Shown here: positions 1-11,366 of the stretch, one piece after another | How the letters are laid out: each line of letters opens with the position of its first letter | Position numbering within the stretch: position 1 is the stretch's first letter | Assembly (NCBI RefSeq): GCF_040958095.1 | Contig: NC_091209.1 | Coordinates: 6,358,740 to 6,422,739 of the forward strand | Direction: 5' to 3' | Origin: Procambarus clarkii | Lineage: Eukaryota; Arthropoda; Malacostraca; Decapoda; Cambaridae | DNA: 64,000 bases | The notes under the pieces: generated by a model | What the model was told of the DNA's origin: nothing | Seen by the model: only the letters and a program-made list of their open reading frames with translations | Database searches by the model: none | Made by a program: the position numbers and the translations under genes

Positions 1-3000
1 CTACCTCCTCTCCTCCTACCACCTCTCCTACACCCTCTCCTCCTACGACATCTCCTCCTACCTCCTCTCCTCCTACCACCTCTCCTACACCCTCTCCTCC
101 TACCACCTCTCCTCCTACACCCTCTCCTCCTACCACCTCTCATCCTACCACCTCTCCTCCTACCACCTCTCATCCTACACCCTCTCCTCCTACACCCTCT
201 CCTCCTACACCCTCTCCTCCTACACCCTCTCCTCCTACACCCTCTCCTCCTACACCCTCTCCTCCTACCTCCTCTGCTCCTACCACCTCTCCTCCTACAC
301 CCTCTCCTCCTACCACCTCTCATCCTACCACCTCTCCTCCTACCACCTCTCCTCCTACCACCTCTCATCCTACCACCTCTCATCCTACACCCTCTCCTCC
401 TACGACATCTCCTCCTACCACCTCTCCTCCTACACCCTCTCCTCCTACCCACCTCTCCTCCTACCACCTCTCCTCCTACCACCTCTCCTCCTACCACCTC
501 TCCTCCTAACCCTCTCCTCCTACACCCTCTCCTCCTACCACCTCTCCTCCTACACCCTCTCCTCCTACACCCTCTCCTCCTACCCCTCTCCTCCTACCAC
601 CTCTCATCCTACCAACCTCTCATCCTACACCCTCTTCCTCCTACGACATCTCCTCCTACCACCTCTCCTCCTACACCCTCCTCCTACCACCTCTCCTCCT
701 ACCACCTCTCATCCTACCACCTCTCCTCCTACCACCTCTCCTCCTACACCCTCTCCTCCTACCTCCTCTCCTCCTACACACCTCTCCTACACCCTCTCCT
801 CCTACCACCTCTCCTCCTACACCCTCTCCTCCTACACCCTCTCCTCCTACCACCTCTCATCCTACCACCCTCTCCTCCTACCACCTCTCCTCCTACACCC
901 TCTCCTCCTACCTCCTCTCCTCCTACCACCTCTCCTACACCCTCTCCTCCTACCACCTCTCCTCCTACACCCTCTCCTCCTACACCCTCTCCTCCTACAC
1001 CCTCTCCTCCTACACCCTCTCCTCCTACACCTCTCCTCCTACCACCTCTCCTCCTACCACCTCTCCTCCTACCACCTCTCCTCCTACCACCTCTCCTCCT
1101 ACACCTCTCTCCTACACCCTCTCCTCCTACCACCTCTCCTCCTACCACCTCTCCTCCTACACCCTCTCCTCCTAAACCCTCTCCTCCTACCACCCTCTCC
1201 TCCTACCAACCTCTCCTCCTACACCCTCTCCTCCTACACCCTCTCCTCCTACACCCTCTCCTCCTACAACCTCTCCTCCTACCACCTCTCCTCCTACACC
1301 TCTCCTCCTACCACCTCTACTCCTACACCCTCTCTCCTACCACCTCTCCTCCTACACCCTCTCCTCCTACCACCCTCTCCTCCTACACCTCTCCTCCTAC
1401 CACCTCTCCTCCTACCACCTCTCCTCCTACACCCTCTCCTCCTACACCCTCTCCTCCTACCACCTCTCCTCCTACCACCTCTCCTCCTACCACCTCTCCT
1501 ACACCCTCTCCTCCTACCACCTCTCCTCCTACACCCTCTCCTCCTACCCTCTCCTCCTACCACCTCTCCTCCTACCACCTCTCCTCCTACACCCTCTCCT
1601 CTTACCACCTCTCCTCCTACCACCTCTCCTCCTACACCCTCTCCTCCTACACCCTCTCCTCCTACCACCTCTCCTCCTACCACCTCTCCTCCTACCACCT
1701 CTCCTCCTACCACCTCTCCTCCTACCACCTCTCCTCCTACCACCTCTCCTCCTACCACCTCTCCTCCTACCACCTCTCCTCCTACACCCTCTCCTCCTAC
1801 CACCTCTCCTCCTACCACCTCTCCTCCAACCCCTCTCCTCCTACACCTTCTCCTCCTACACCCTCTCCTCCTACCACCTCTCCTCCTACCACCTCTCCTC
1901 CAACACCCTCTCCTCCTACCACCTCTCCTCCTACCACCTCTCCTCCTACCACCTCTCCTCCTACACCCTCTCCTCCTACCACCTCTCATCCTACCACCTC
2001 TCCTCCTACCACCTCTCCTCCTACCACCCTCTCATCCTACCACCTCTCCTCCTACCCACCCTCTCCTCCTACACCTCTCCTCCTACACCCTCTCCTCCTA
2101 CCACCTCTCCTCCTACACCCTCTCCTCCTACCACCTCTCCTCCTACCACCTCTCCTCCTACCACCTCTCCTCCTACACCTCTCCTCCTACACCTCTCCTC
2201 CTACCACCTCTCCTCCTACACCCTCTCCTCCTCCACCATCTCCTCCTAACCCCTACCTCTCCTCCTACCACCTCTCCTCCTACACCTCTCCTCCCTACCA
2301 CCTCTCCTCCTACCACCTCTCCTCCTACCACCTCTCCTCTACCACCTCTCCATCCTACCACCTCTCATCCTACACCCTCTCCTCCTACACCCTCTCCTCC
2401 TACCACCTCTCCTCCTACACCCTCTCCTCCTACCACCTCTCCTCCTACCACCTCTCCTCCTACACCCTCTCCTCCTACCACCTCTCCTCCTACACCCTCT
2501 CCTCCTACCACACTCTCCCTCCTACCACCTCTCCTCCCTCCCACCCTCCTCCTACATACACCCTCTTCACCTCCTACCACCTACTCCTCCTACACACCCT
2601 CTCCTCCTACCACCTCTCCGCCTACCACCCTCTCCTCCTACCACCTCTCCTGCCTCACACCCTCTCCCTCCTTACCACCTCTCCTCCTACCACCAGTCTC
2701 CTCCTACAACCTCTCCTCACTACCACCCTCTACCTCCTACCACCTCTCCTCCTACCACCCTCTCACTCCCTACCACCTCTGCCTCCTACCCACCTCTCCT
2801 CCTACCACCTCTCCTCCTAACCCAACCTATCTCTACACCCTCTCCTACCACACCTCTCCTTCCTACCACCTTCTCCTCCTAACACCCTCTCCTCTACACC
2901 TTCTCCTCCTACACCCTCTCCTCCTACCACCCTCTCCTCCTAACCACCTTCTCCTCCTAACACCCTCTCCTCCTACCACCTCTCGCCTACCACCTACTCC

Positions 3001-4934
3001 TCCTAACCACCTCTCCTCCTTAGCCACCTCTCCTCCTACCACCTCTCCTCCTACCACCTCTCCTCCTACCACCTCTCCTCCTAACCACCTCTCCTCCTAC
3101 CACCTCTCCTCCTACCACCCTCTCCTCCTACACCCTCTCCTCCTACCACCTCCCTCCTACCACCTCTCCTCCTACACCTTCTCCTCCTACACCCTCTCCT
3201 CCTACCACCTCTCCTCCTACACCCTCTCCTCCTACACCCTCTCCTCCTACCACCTCTCCTCCTATCACCTCTCCTCCTACCACCTCTCCTCCTACCACCT
3301 CTCCTCCTACACCCTCTCCTCCTACCCCTCTCCTCCTACACCCTCCTCCTACCACCTCTCCTCCTACCACTCTCCTCCTACACCCTCCTCCTACACCCTC
3401 TCCTCCTACACCCTCTCCTCCTACCACCTCTCTCCACCTCTCCTCCTACACCCTCTCCTCCTACCACCTCTCCTCCTACCACCTCTCCTCCTACCACCTC
3501 TCCTCCTACCACCTCTCCTCCTACCACCTCTCCTCCTACCACCTCTCCTCCTACACCTCTCCTACCACCTCTCCTCCTACACCCTCTCCTCCTACCACCT
3601 CTCCTCCTACCACCTCTCCTCCTACACCCTCTCCTCCTACCACCTCTCCTCCTACCACCCTCTCCTCCTACACCCTCTCCTCCTACACCCTCTCCTCCTA
3701 CCACCTCTCCTCCTACACCCTCTCCTCCTACCACCTCTCCTCCTACCACCTCTCCTCCTACACCCTCTCCTCCTACCACCTCTCCTCCTACACCCTCTCC
3801 TCCTACACCTCTCCTCCTACACCCTCTCCTCCTACCACCTCTCCTCCTACACCCTCTCCTCCTACACCCTCTCCTCCTACCACCTCTCCTCCTACCACCT
3901 CTCCTCCTACACCCTCTCCTCCTACACCCTCTCCTCCTACCACCTCTCCTCCTACACCTCTCCTCCTACCACCTCTCCTCCTACACACCTCTCCTCCTAC
4001 CACCTCTCCTCCTACACCTCTCCTACACCCTCTCCTCCTACCACCTCTCCTCCTACCACCCTCTCCTCCTACCACCTCTCCTCCTACCACCTCTCCTCCT
4101 ACACCCTCTCCTCCTACAACCCTCTCCTCCTACACCCTCTCCTCCTACCACCCTCTCCTCCTACCACCTCCTCCTACCACCTCTCCTCCTACACCTCTCC
4201 TCCTACACCCTCTCCTCCTACCACCTCTCCTCCTACACCCTCTCCTCCTACCACCTCTCCTCCTACACCTCTCCTCCTACACCTCTCCTCCTACCCCTCT
4301 CCTCCAACCACCTCTCCTCCTACACCCTCTCCTCCTACACCTCTCCTCCTACACCCTCTCCTCCTACACCCTCTCCTCCTACCACCTCTCCTCCTACACC
4401 TCTCCTCCTACACCCTCTCCTCCTACCACCTCTCCTCCTACCACCTCTCCTCCTACCACCTCTCCTCCTACACCCTCTCCTCCTACCACCTCTCCTCCTA
4501 CACCCTCTCCTCCTACCACCTCTCCTCCTACCACCTCTCCTCCTACCACCTCTCCTCCTACACCCTCTCCTCCTACCACCTCTCCTCCTACCACCTCTCC
4601 TCCTACACCCTCTCCTCCTACACCTTCTCCTCCTACACCCTCTCCTCCTACCACCTCTCCTCCTACACCCTCTCCTCCTACACCCTCTCCTCCTACCACC
4701 TCTCCTCCTACCACCTCTCCTCCTACCACCTCTCCTCCTACCACCTCTCCTCCTACACCCTCTCCTCCTACACCCTCTCCTCCTACCACCTCTCCTCCTA
4801 CCACCTCTCCTCCTACACCCTCTCCTCCTACCACCTCTCCTCCTACCACCTCTCCTCCTACCACCTCTCCTCCTACCACCTCTCCTCCTACCACCTCTCC
4901 TCCTACCACCTCTCCTCCTACCACCTCTCCTCTC
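1..4934. repeat. 15-bp minisatellite, about 328 copies
   Basis: The unit is CCTCCTACCACCTCT or the equally common variant CCTCCTACACCCTCT. The two variants alternate irregularly, giving a binary unit map. Because 15 is a multiple of 3, long open frames (VGGEV/VGGEG repeats on the minus strand) appear by chance. The minus strand is G-rich, with closely spaced GG doublets that could form two-layer G-quadruplexes. Units are almost perfect at 4390-4930 but carry many one-base insertions and deletions at about 2515-3085. The array continues beyond the left edge of the window. Confidence 0.97.
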
Positions 4935-5217
4935 TTATGTAATAGCGTTACATAAGGGCAAAAACCGTCGTACTAGAAAATGGAAGCGGCTGGCGAAAGT
5001 GACGTCCTGTCCCATTTTCTGTTGTGGGTCCTCTGGCGGGTTAGGAGAGACCACTTTAAATTGATGACGACATATTCACACACCACAAGATGAGGATCAT
5101 TTTAAATTGATCGTTTTTTTGACGTTGGGGAAGCTTAGGAGGAGAGGCTGGACTAAGACTCCAACTTCACACCTGCTCCCAGCAGGATTTTTGGACAAGA
5201 TTTAATTATCAATGGTT
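4935..5217. other. Unique spacer, no gene seen
   Basis: Non-repetitive sequence between the first minisatellite and the first SINE. No open frame of note, RNA gene or recognisable element. Confidence 0.6.
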
Positions 5218-5468
5218 ATCTTGAGGTTATCTTGAGATGATTTCGGGGCTTTTTAGTGTCCCCGCGGCCCGGTCCTCGACCAGGCCTCCACCCCCAGTAA
5301 GCAGCCCGTGACAGCTGACTAACACCCAGGTACCTATTTTACTACTAGGTAACAGAGGCATAGGGTGAAAGAAACTGTGCCCAATGTTTCTCGCCGGCGC
5401 CTGGGATCGAACCCAGGACCACAGGATCACAAGTCCAGCGTGCTGTCCGCTCGGCCGACCGGCTCCCG
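5218..5468 (-). mobile_element. tRNA-derived SINE, family A, full length
   Basis: Read on the minus strand it starts with a tRNA-like head at about 5397-5468, with an A box (GGTCGGCCGAGCGG) and a B box (GGTTCGATCCC). The anticodon-like loop CTTGTGA reads as TGT. A central domain with TTTCTTTCACCCTATGCC follows, then a GC-rich tail (GAGGACCGGGCCGCGGGG), ending in two copies of AAGATAACCTC. The same head and centre occur with a different tail in family B. Transcription would be by RNA polymerase III from the internal A and B boxes. Confidence 0.9.
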
Positions 5469-5499
5469 CGGGTTATATTACATGATAATAATAATTATA

Positions 5500-5704
5500 A
5501 TTCCCCTTGTCGGGGACAGGAAACGTGTGTGTGTGTATATATATATTTACATTAGGCTTATATCGAGGTCCCCAAAGGTCGTACTACTGACCTCAGCAAG
5601 GACACAACCCTCAATAGTTGTCCAGCTACTGGGCACCCATTTACTGCAAGGTGAACAGAGGCAGTAGGTGAAAGGAAACGTGTCCAACCATTTCTGTCCC
5701 GTCT
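5500..5704 (-). mobile_element. SINE family C fragment
   Basis: Minus-strand piece of a second SINE type. It has the relaxed central domain (TTTCCTTTCACCTACTGCC, then GGTGCCCAGTAG) and a tail that reads TTTCCTGTCCCCGACAAGGGG on the minus strand. The tRNA-like head is missing. Related fragments lie near 11250, 22350, 22700, 22950, 27100 and 50800. Confidence 0.6.
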
Positions 5705-5934
5705 GTTGATGGAACCCTTGTGGTCCTGTGGTCCCGGGTTCGATCCCGGGCGCCGGCGAGAAACAATGGGCAGAGTTTCTTTCACCCTATGCCCCTGTTT
5801 CCTAGCAGTAAATAGGTACCTGGGTGTTAGTCAGCTGTCACGGGCTGCTTCCTGGGGGTGGAGGCCTGGTCGAGGACCGGGCCGCGGGGACACTAAAACC
5901 CCGAAATCATCTCAAGATAACCTCAAGAGAAGAA
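5705..5934 (+). mobile_element. SINE family A, head truncated
   Basis: Plus-strand copy of the family A SINE. It begins inside the tRNA-like head, just before the B box (GGTTCGATCCC), then has the central domain and the GC-rich tail, ending in AAGATAACCTCAAGAG. It lies inverted to the copy at 5218-5468, so the two could pair as a hairpin of about 220 bp in a transcript. Confidence 0.88.
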
Positions 5935-6640
5935 GATAACCCTGGGTCCTTGATTGTAAGTCGAGGACGTAACACTGCGGAAGGGTTATTAAGCCAACCA
6001 CAATAGCTTACTAAATCAACCAGCAAATAGAATTTTGTGAATAGACCTCTCGGTGTGTATTTCCTTGTGACCTTTCTATAACGACTTGTTGGGCTTTAGC
6101 GACCTTTGGCAGGTCATTAGGCACAAATTTCCAGTTTTTTATTGATCCCGAAGGTCATTGTAACCCATGAAGGTAACAGGTCAGGAGGATAAACAGGTAG
6201 TTAGCCTATGTCTGCTGAACTTGAGAAACAGAGCACAGTTAGGTGTGCGTGAATGTAAACAATGGCTAACATAGCAATCGTCAGGTTAAGGCACAATACA
6301 AGAGGTAGAGCTGAGAGCGTAGAGGCTAAAGTAGAGCTGTCCCTCTCTAACCCTCGTCTTTACCAGTAAACAGCTGCATCATAGACAAGAGCTGAGAAGG
6401 ATGACGCACAGGAGGGGTCGCAGACTGACTTAATTAGCGTCGTCAGCTCATAATAACTTACGAATCCTTGTTAAACAATTCACTCATAATTTTACAACAA
6501 GTGTGGACGCTCCGAGGAAGCGAGTGGCTCAGACATCCAATACTGCACCAAATACAGAAGGAAAACAGAATTTTCTAAAGGAAAATTCTAAAGGAAAGTT
6601 CACTTTGGGGCGAGAGATTGGGGGGGGGGGATGTTGTTGT
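5935..6640. other. Unique spacer, no gene seen
   Basis: Mixed-composition sequence ending in a short G run near 6621. No RNA gene, element or convincing coding frame recognised. Confidence 0.5.
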
Positions 6641-6683
6641 CCCTGGCACGATAATGGATGACAGTGCTGGGTTGACACATGTC

Positions 6684-6925
6684 AATCATTTGTTGTTGGT
6701 GATTGGCAGTGGCTGGTGGTAGTGGAGGTTGTTGGTGATTGGCAGTGGCTGGTGGTAGTGGTGGTTGTTGGTGATTGGCAGTGGCTGGTGGTAGTGGTGG
6801 TTGTTGGTGATTGGCAGTGGCTGGTGGTAGTGGAGGTTGTTGGTGATTGGCAGTGGCTGGTGGTAGTGGTGGTTGTTGGTGATTGGCAGTGGCTGGTGGT
6901 AGTGGAGGTTGTTGGTGATTGGTTG
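6684..6925. repeat. 36-bp minisatellite, 6-7 copies
   Basis: The unit contains GTTGTTGGTGATTGGCAGTG followed by GCTGGTGGTAGTGG. Being a multiple of 3 it gives a spurious WQWLVVVVVVGD frame. It passes directly into the next, shorter-period G-rich array, with which it shares GCTGGTGGT. Confidence 0.93.
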
Positions 6926-6949
6926 CTGGTGGATGTGGTGGTGGGAGTA

Positions 6950-8130
6950 GCTGTGACGTGGTGGAGAGGGCTGGTGGTGGAGGGGACTGGTGGTGGAGGT
7001 GACTGGTGGTGGAGAGGGCTGGTGGTGGAGGGGACTGGTGGTGCAGGTGACTGGTGGTGGAGGTGACTGGTGGTGGAGAGGGCTGGTGGTGGAGGGGACT
7101 GGTGGTGGAGGGGACTGGTGGTGGAGGGGCTGGTGGTGGAGGGGGGGCTGGTGGTGCAGGTGACTGGTGGTGGAGGTGACTGGTGGTGGAGGGGACTGGT
7201 GGTGGAGGTGACTGGTGGTGGAAGGGACTGGTGGTGGAGGTGACTGGTGGTGGAGGGGACTGGTGGTGGAGGTGACTGGTGGTGGAGGGGACTGGTGGTG
7301 GAGGGGACTGGTGGTGGAGGGGACTGGTGGTGGAGGGGACTGGTGGTGGAGGGGCTGGTGGTGGAGGGGGGGCTGGTGGTGCAGGTGACTGGTGGTGGTG
7401 ACTGGTGGTGGAGGGGACTGGTGGTGGAGGTGACTGGTGGTGGAAGGGACTGGTGGTGGAGGTGACTGGTGGTGGAGGGGACTGGTGGTGGAGGGGACTG
7501 GTGGTGGAGGGGACTGGTGGTGGAGGGGACTGGTGGTGGAGGTGACTGGTGGTGGAGGGGGACTGGTGGTGGTGGTGGTGATTGGTGGTGGAGGGGCTGG
7601 TGGTGGAGGGGCTGGTGGTGGAGGGGGGCTGGTGGTGGAGGGGGGGCTGGTGGTGCAGGTGACTGGTGGTGGAGGTGACTGGTGGTGGAGGGGACTGGTG
7701 GTGGAGGTGACTGGTGGTGGAGGGGACTGGTGGTGGAGGTGACTGGTGGTGGAGGGGGACTGGTGGTGGTGGTGATTGGTGGTGGAGGGGCTGGTGGTGG
7801 AGGGGGGGGCTGGTGGTGGAGGGGGGCTGGTGGTGCAGGGGGGCTGGTGGTGGAGGTGACTGGTGGTGGAGGGGACTGGTGGTGGAGGGGACTGGTGGTG
7901 GAGGGGACTGGTGGTGGAGGTGACTGGTGGTGGAGGGGGGCTGGTGGTGGAGGTGACTGGTGGTGGTGGTGACTGGTGGTGGAGGTGACTGGTGGTGGAG
8001 GGGGGCTGGTGGTGGAGGTGACTGGTGGTGGAGGGGACTGGTGGTGGAGGTGACTGGTGGTGGTGGTGACTGGTGGTGGAGGTGACTGGTGGTGGAGGGG
8101 GGCTGGTGGTGGAGGTGACTGGTGGTATTG
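6950..8130. repeat. 16-bp G-rich minisatellite, about 70 copies
   Basis: The unit is GGTGGTGGAGGGGACT, with shortened and lengthened variants (GGTGGTGGAGGTGACT, and GGGGGGCT forms). The plus strand is strongly G-rich with GGTGGTGG blocks every 16 bp, one and a half helical turns. A period of 16 cycles all three frames, producing the GTGGGGDWWWRGLVVE pattern. No real gene. Confidence 0.95.
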
Positions 8131-8199
8131 ACTACAAGAGCTGCAGCATCGTCACAGTCTGCCCAGTTCCTAAATCTTAGTAACCTCAGCTCAGCTAAC

Positions 8200-8452
8200 C
8201 TGGGTCTGACAGCTGAGCGGACAACGCTTCGGATTCGTAATCCAAAGGTTCGGGTTCGATCCCCGGTGGAGGCAAATGAGCAGAGTTTCTTTCACCCTGA
8301 TGCACCCGTTCGCCTAGCAGTAAATAGATACCCAGGAGTTAGACAGCTGGAACTGGCTGCTTCCTAAAAGTGTGTGTAACAAAAAGTAGGCCTGGTCGAG
8401 GACCGGGCCGCGGGGGAGGCTAAGCCCCGAAATCATATCAAGATAACCTCAG
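8200..8452 (+). mobile_element. SINE family A, variant tRNA head
   Basis: The head at about 8200-8275 has A-box-like GACAGCTGAGCGGAC, an anticodon-like loop TTCGTAA (CGT) and B box GGTTCGATCCC. The shared central domain follows (TTTCTTTCACCCTGATGC), then a linker with GTGTGTAACAAAAAGTAGGCC, the GC-rich tail and one AAGATAACCTC. The head differs from the other family A copies, so it is a separate subfamily. Confidence 0.85.
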
Positions 8453-8985
8453 CCGACGTAACAGTATATAACTGAACTCCACAAGAATTGCAACCATTTT
8501 CTTCCCATGGAAAAATGTTGTTATTTAAATTTATGTAAAATGAGAATGTATTGGTTATGAATAAGCCGGAGTCGCACTTCAACTACAAACAACCTACAAA
8601 CGGACATTGTTTTCGCAGCACATCAACGACGCCAACCAATACAAACTCTCCGTAAACAAGGTGTGAAAGGACCATCTACACACGCCAGGCGCTACACGCT
8701 CTTCGAAAAACAAAACAAAAAGCCATTTTCGTGATTTAGTCCAACTTTTTTCACAAAATATTTTTTAACATTTTCATTACGAAAAACATTGTTTTTTTTC
8801 CCTCGTTATAATATTTACATCACAAGTCTGTTTTGCTAAAAAAAATATGGTAAGACATGATTCAACTGACAATGGTATAGTGGGGACACAAAACACTGTC
8901 TCCCAAACACTAGATGTTTTTCTAAAAGGTTTTTCTTGTTTTACGTATGAAGCAGATGTAGAGTGGCTGCTGCCGTAGGCTATGA
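8453..8985. other. AT-rich spacer, no gene seen
   Basis: The minus-strand frame over 8777-9103 runs into the neighbouring MITE and is not convincing. Nothing else recognised. Confidence 0.5.
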
Positions 8986-9249
8986 TTGGGCCAGATTCAC
9001 GAAAGCACTTACGCAAGCACTTACGAACCTGTCCATCTTTCCTCAACCTTTGACGGCTTTGGTTACATTTATTAAACAGTTTACAAGCATGAAAACTTGC
9101 CAATCAACTGTTGTTATTGTTATAAACAGCCTCCTGGTGCTTCGGAGCTCATTAACTGTTTAATAATTGTAAACAAAGCCGCCAAAGATTGAGAAATGAT
9201 GTACAGGTTCGTAAGTGTTTGCGTAAGTGCTTTCGTGAATCTGACCCAA
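8986..9249. mobile_element. Fold-back MITE, 264 bp
   Basis: Long imperfect terminal inverted repeats: the left end TTGGGCCAGATTCACGAAAG mirrors the right end, CTTTCGTGAATCTGACCCAA. Inside, two halves are themselves related and inverted (TATTAAACAGTTTACAAGC against the CATTAACTGTTTAATAATTG side). There is no coding capacity. A second copy at 10678-11175 has the core inverted. A non-autonomous DNA transposon or fold-back element is the best fit; the superfamily is not clear because no clean target duplication is visible. Confidence 0.82.
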
Positions 9250-9514
9250 GGCATGGCATCAAGACTAAGATGGGTCAAGGCCAAGGGGCACAAATAAGCC
9301 AGGCATACATAGTCCAGCATATACGGTATTAGAGAGAATTGTTATTACGGAGAATTGCTATACAGAATTAGGGGAGAATTACAAACAGGCAATATAGCTC
9401 CAAGTCTACATAGCTCTTGCTTAACCCATGGTCAACCCCTACACAGCACTGATACTCTCTTCTCGGATATCTTGTATACTGTATATCATTGGAATCTTGA
9501 ATATTTTAATTAGA
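9250..9514. other. Spacer, no gene seen
   Basis: No element or gene recognised. Confidence 0.5.
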
Positions 9515-9890
9515 ATATCTGAGGGCCGACATATTGATCAGGAGCTCAAGCAGGTCAATTTCGACGATTTTGATCGTTCTGCAGCCTAGCCTGAAGGTCA
9601 GTCTTCCTTACTGATTGCCTGAATAATGAGGCTGTTTCTCCCTGTGGCTTCTAGGGCACCACAGCCAGGTTGATCTAGTTACTACCGTTGGAACTCTTTT
9701 TTTAAGTCTTGTAGAATCCCTTATTGTCGTTCAAGCCACATTTCTTATACATGTCGGCGGGAAACTGAAGAGTCGAGGACTTTTGATGTTTACATCGTGT
9801 GATGTAATCCTGCCTATCATGTTCCGACTTTCCATGGGGCATATTTTGCATTTCCTTCCGTATCTCTCGCTTCAGTTTGTCGTGATGTTA
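9515..9890 (-). mobile_element. Decayed LINE fragment (low confidence)
   Basis: Phrases such as GATTGCCTGAATAATGAGGC and CACAGCCAGGTTGATC resemble, from memory, the 3' coding part of a decapod CR1-type LINE read on the minus strand. The reading frame is destroyed. This is recognition rather than alignment and needs a repeat-library search. Confidence 0.35.
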
Positions 9891-9908
9891 TTGTGCTGGT
9901 TCTAATCT

Positions 9909-10260
9909 ACACCGTTGAACAGGTAGGGGTTCCAGCCCCAATCACTGTTGTACAGGCAGGGGTCCCAGCCCCAATCACTGTTGTACAGGCAGGGGTCCCA
10001 GCCCCAATCACTGTTGTACAGGTAGGGGTCCCGGCCCCAATCACTGTTGTACTGGTAGTGGTTCCAGTCCCAATCACTGTTGTACAGGCAGGGGTTCCAG
10101 TCCCAATCACTGTTGTACAGACAGGGGTCCCAGCCCCAATCACTGCTGTACAGGCAGGGGTCCCAGCCCCAATCACTGTTGTACAGGTAGGGGTCCCAGC
10201 CCCAATCACTGTTGTACAGGCAGGGGTCCCAGCCCCAATCACTGCTGTACAGGCAGTGAT
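9909..10260. repeat. 33-bp minisatellite, about 10.5 copies
   Basis: The unit reads GTACAGGCAGGGGTCCCAGC then CCCAATCACTGTT. Three frames stay open because 33 is a multiple of 3 (GVPAPITVVQA on plus; VIGAGTPACTT and YNSDWGWDPCL on minus). The last unit decays into TGATTAACAAACC. Confidence 0.95.
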
Positions 10261-10535
10261 TAACAAACCAGAGTATCTTGACTGTAGTCATCCCAGTGAT
10301 AACAGTATCCTGACTGTGTACTGAGGGCCCCCAGACAGTGATTAGCAAGCACGGGAGATGGCCTGGGTTGTGAGGGCCCCCATCTGAGGGTTGTGAGGGC
10401 CCCCATCTGACCAGTCTTACACCTTGAGTGGAATTTTATATTTAAATGCAAATTTGTGTTGCGGAGAGTGGAGGCTTGTGAGAGAAGCAGCCAACATGGG
10501 CCCTATATACGTGGCGTCTGAGCCAACACGGGGGG

Positions 10536-10663
<128 letters not shown>

Positions 10664-10677
10664 TCTGAGCTAACTAG

Positions 10678-11175
10678 GGGCCAGATTCACAAAGCAGTTA
10701 CGCAAGCACTTACGAACGTATACATCTTTTCTCAATCTTTGGCGGCTTTGTTTACCATTATTAAACAGTTAATGAGCTCCGAAGCACCAGGAGACTGTTT
10801 ATAACAATAACAACAGTTGATTGGGAAGTTTTCATGCTTGTAAACTGTTTAATAAATGTAACCAAAGCCGTCAAAGATTGAGGAAAGATGGACACGTTCG
10901 TAAGTACTTGCGTAACTGCTTCGTGAATCTGGCCCCTGTACTTGCGTAACTGCTTCGTGAATCTGGCTCCTGTACTTGCGTAACTGCTTCGTGAATCTGG
11001 CCCCTGTACTTGCGTAACTGCTTCGTGAATCTGGCCCCTGTACTTGCGTAACTGCTTCGTGAATCTGGCCCCTGTACTTGCGTAACTGCTTCGTGAATCT
11101 GGCCCCTGTACTTGCGTAACTGCTTCGTGAATCTGGCCCCTGTACTTGCGTAACTGCTTCGTGAATCTGGCCCAA
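10678..11175. mobile_element. Fold-back MITE with amplified terminal repeat
   Basis: Second copy of the MITE seen at 8986-9249. The left end GGGGCCAGATTCACAAAGC and a core in the opposite orientation are followed by the right terminal repeat, which is repeated eight times at a 34-bp period before the final GAATCTGGCCCAA. It has no coding capacity; the KQLRKYRGQIHEAVTQVQ frames are repeat artefacts. Confidence 0.85.
10904..11175. repeat. 34-bp array, 8 copies, from MITE terminal repeat
   Basis: Units of GTACTTGCGTAACTGCTTCG then TGAATCTGGCCCCT are nearly identical; one has GGCTCCT. Each corresponds to the terminal inverted repeat of the surrounding MITE, so the array arose inside the element. 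Confidence 0.93.
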
Positions 11176-11244
11176 GGGCCATGCGGCTTCTGAGACTGCG
11201 AGCAACACAGCGTCCAGGTCAATGCTATTTTATTTTTACGCGAG

Positions 11245-11366
11245 CTAACACGTTTGGTTTCCGTTGTCCGGGGGACAGGAAGCCTGTATTTTGGCTCGCC
11301 GAGGTCACCCCTAAACCAACTACTGACCTTCCATAAGATGCCCCCCACAACAGTTGCCTAACTCCA
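11245..11366 (-). mobile_element. SINE family C fragment
   Basis: The minus-strand tail and part of the centre (GGGGGACAGGAAGCCTG, CCTAAACCAACTACTGACC, CAACAGTTGCCTAACTCC on plus) match the family C pattern. No head. Confidence 0.5.

Noticed and set aside
1-4934. Long minus-strand frames encoding VGGEV/VGGEG repeats
   Set aside because: Unit length is a multiple of 3, so frames stay open by chance; several start at GTG and no start context or flanking exon exists.
5225-5470. Genuine tRNA genes at SINE heads (also 11583, 20769, 61075)
   Set aside because: All are followed by the shared SINE centre and tail and recur many times.
6716-7972. Trp/Gly-rich plus frames (GDWWWRGLVVE)
   Set aside because: Products of the 36-bp and 16-bp arrays; overlapping frames repeat the same peptide in shifted register.
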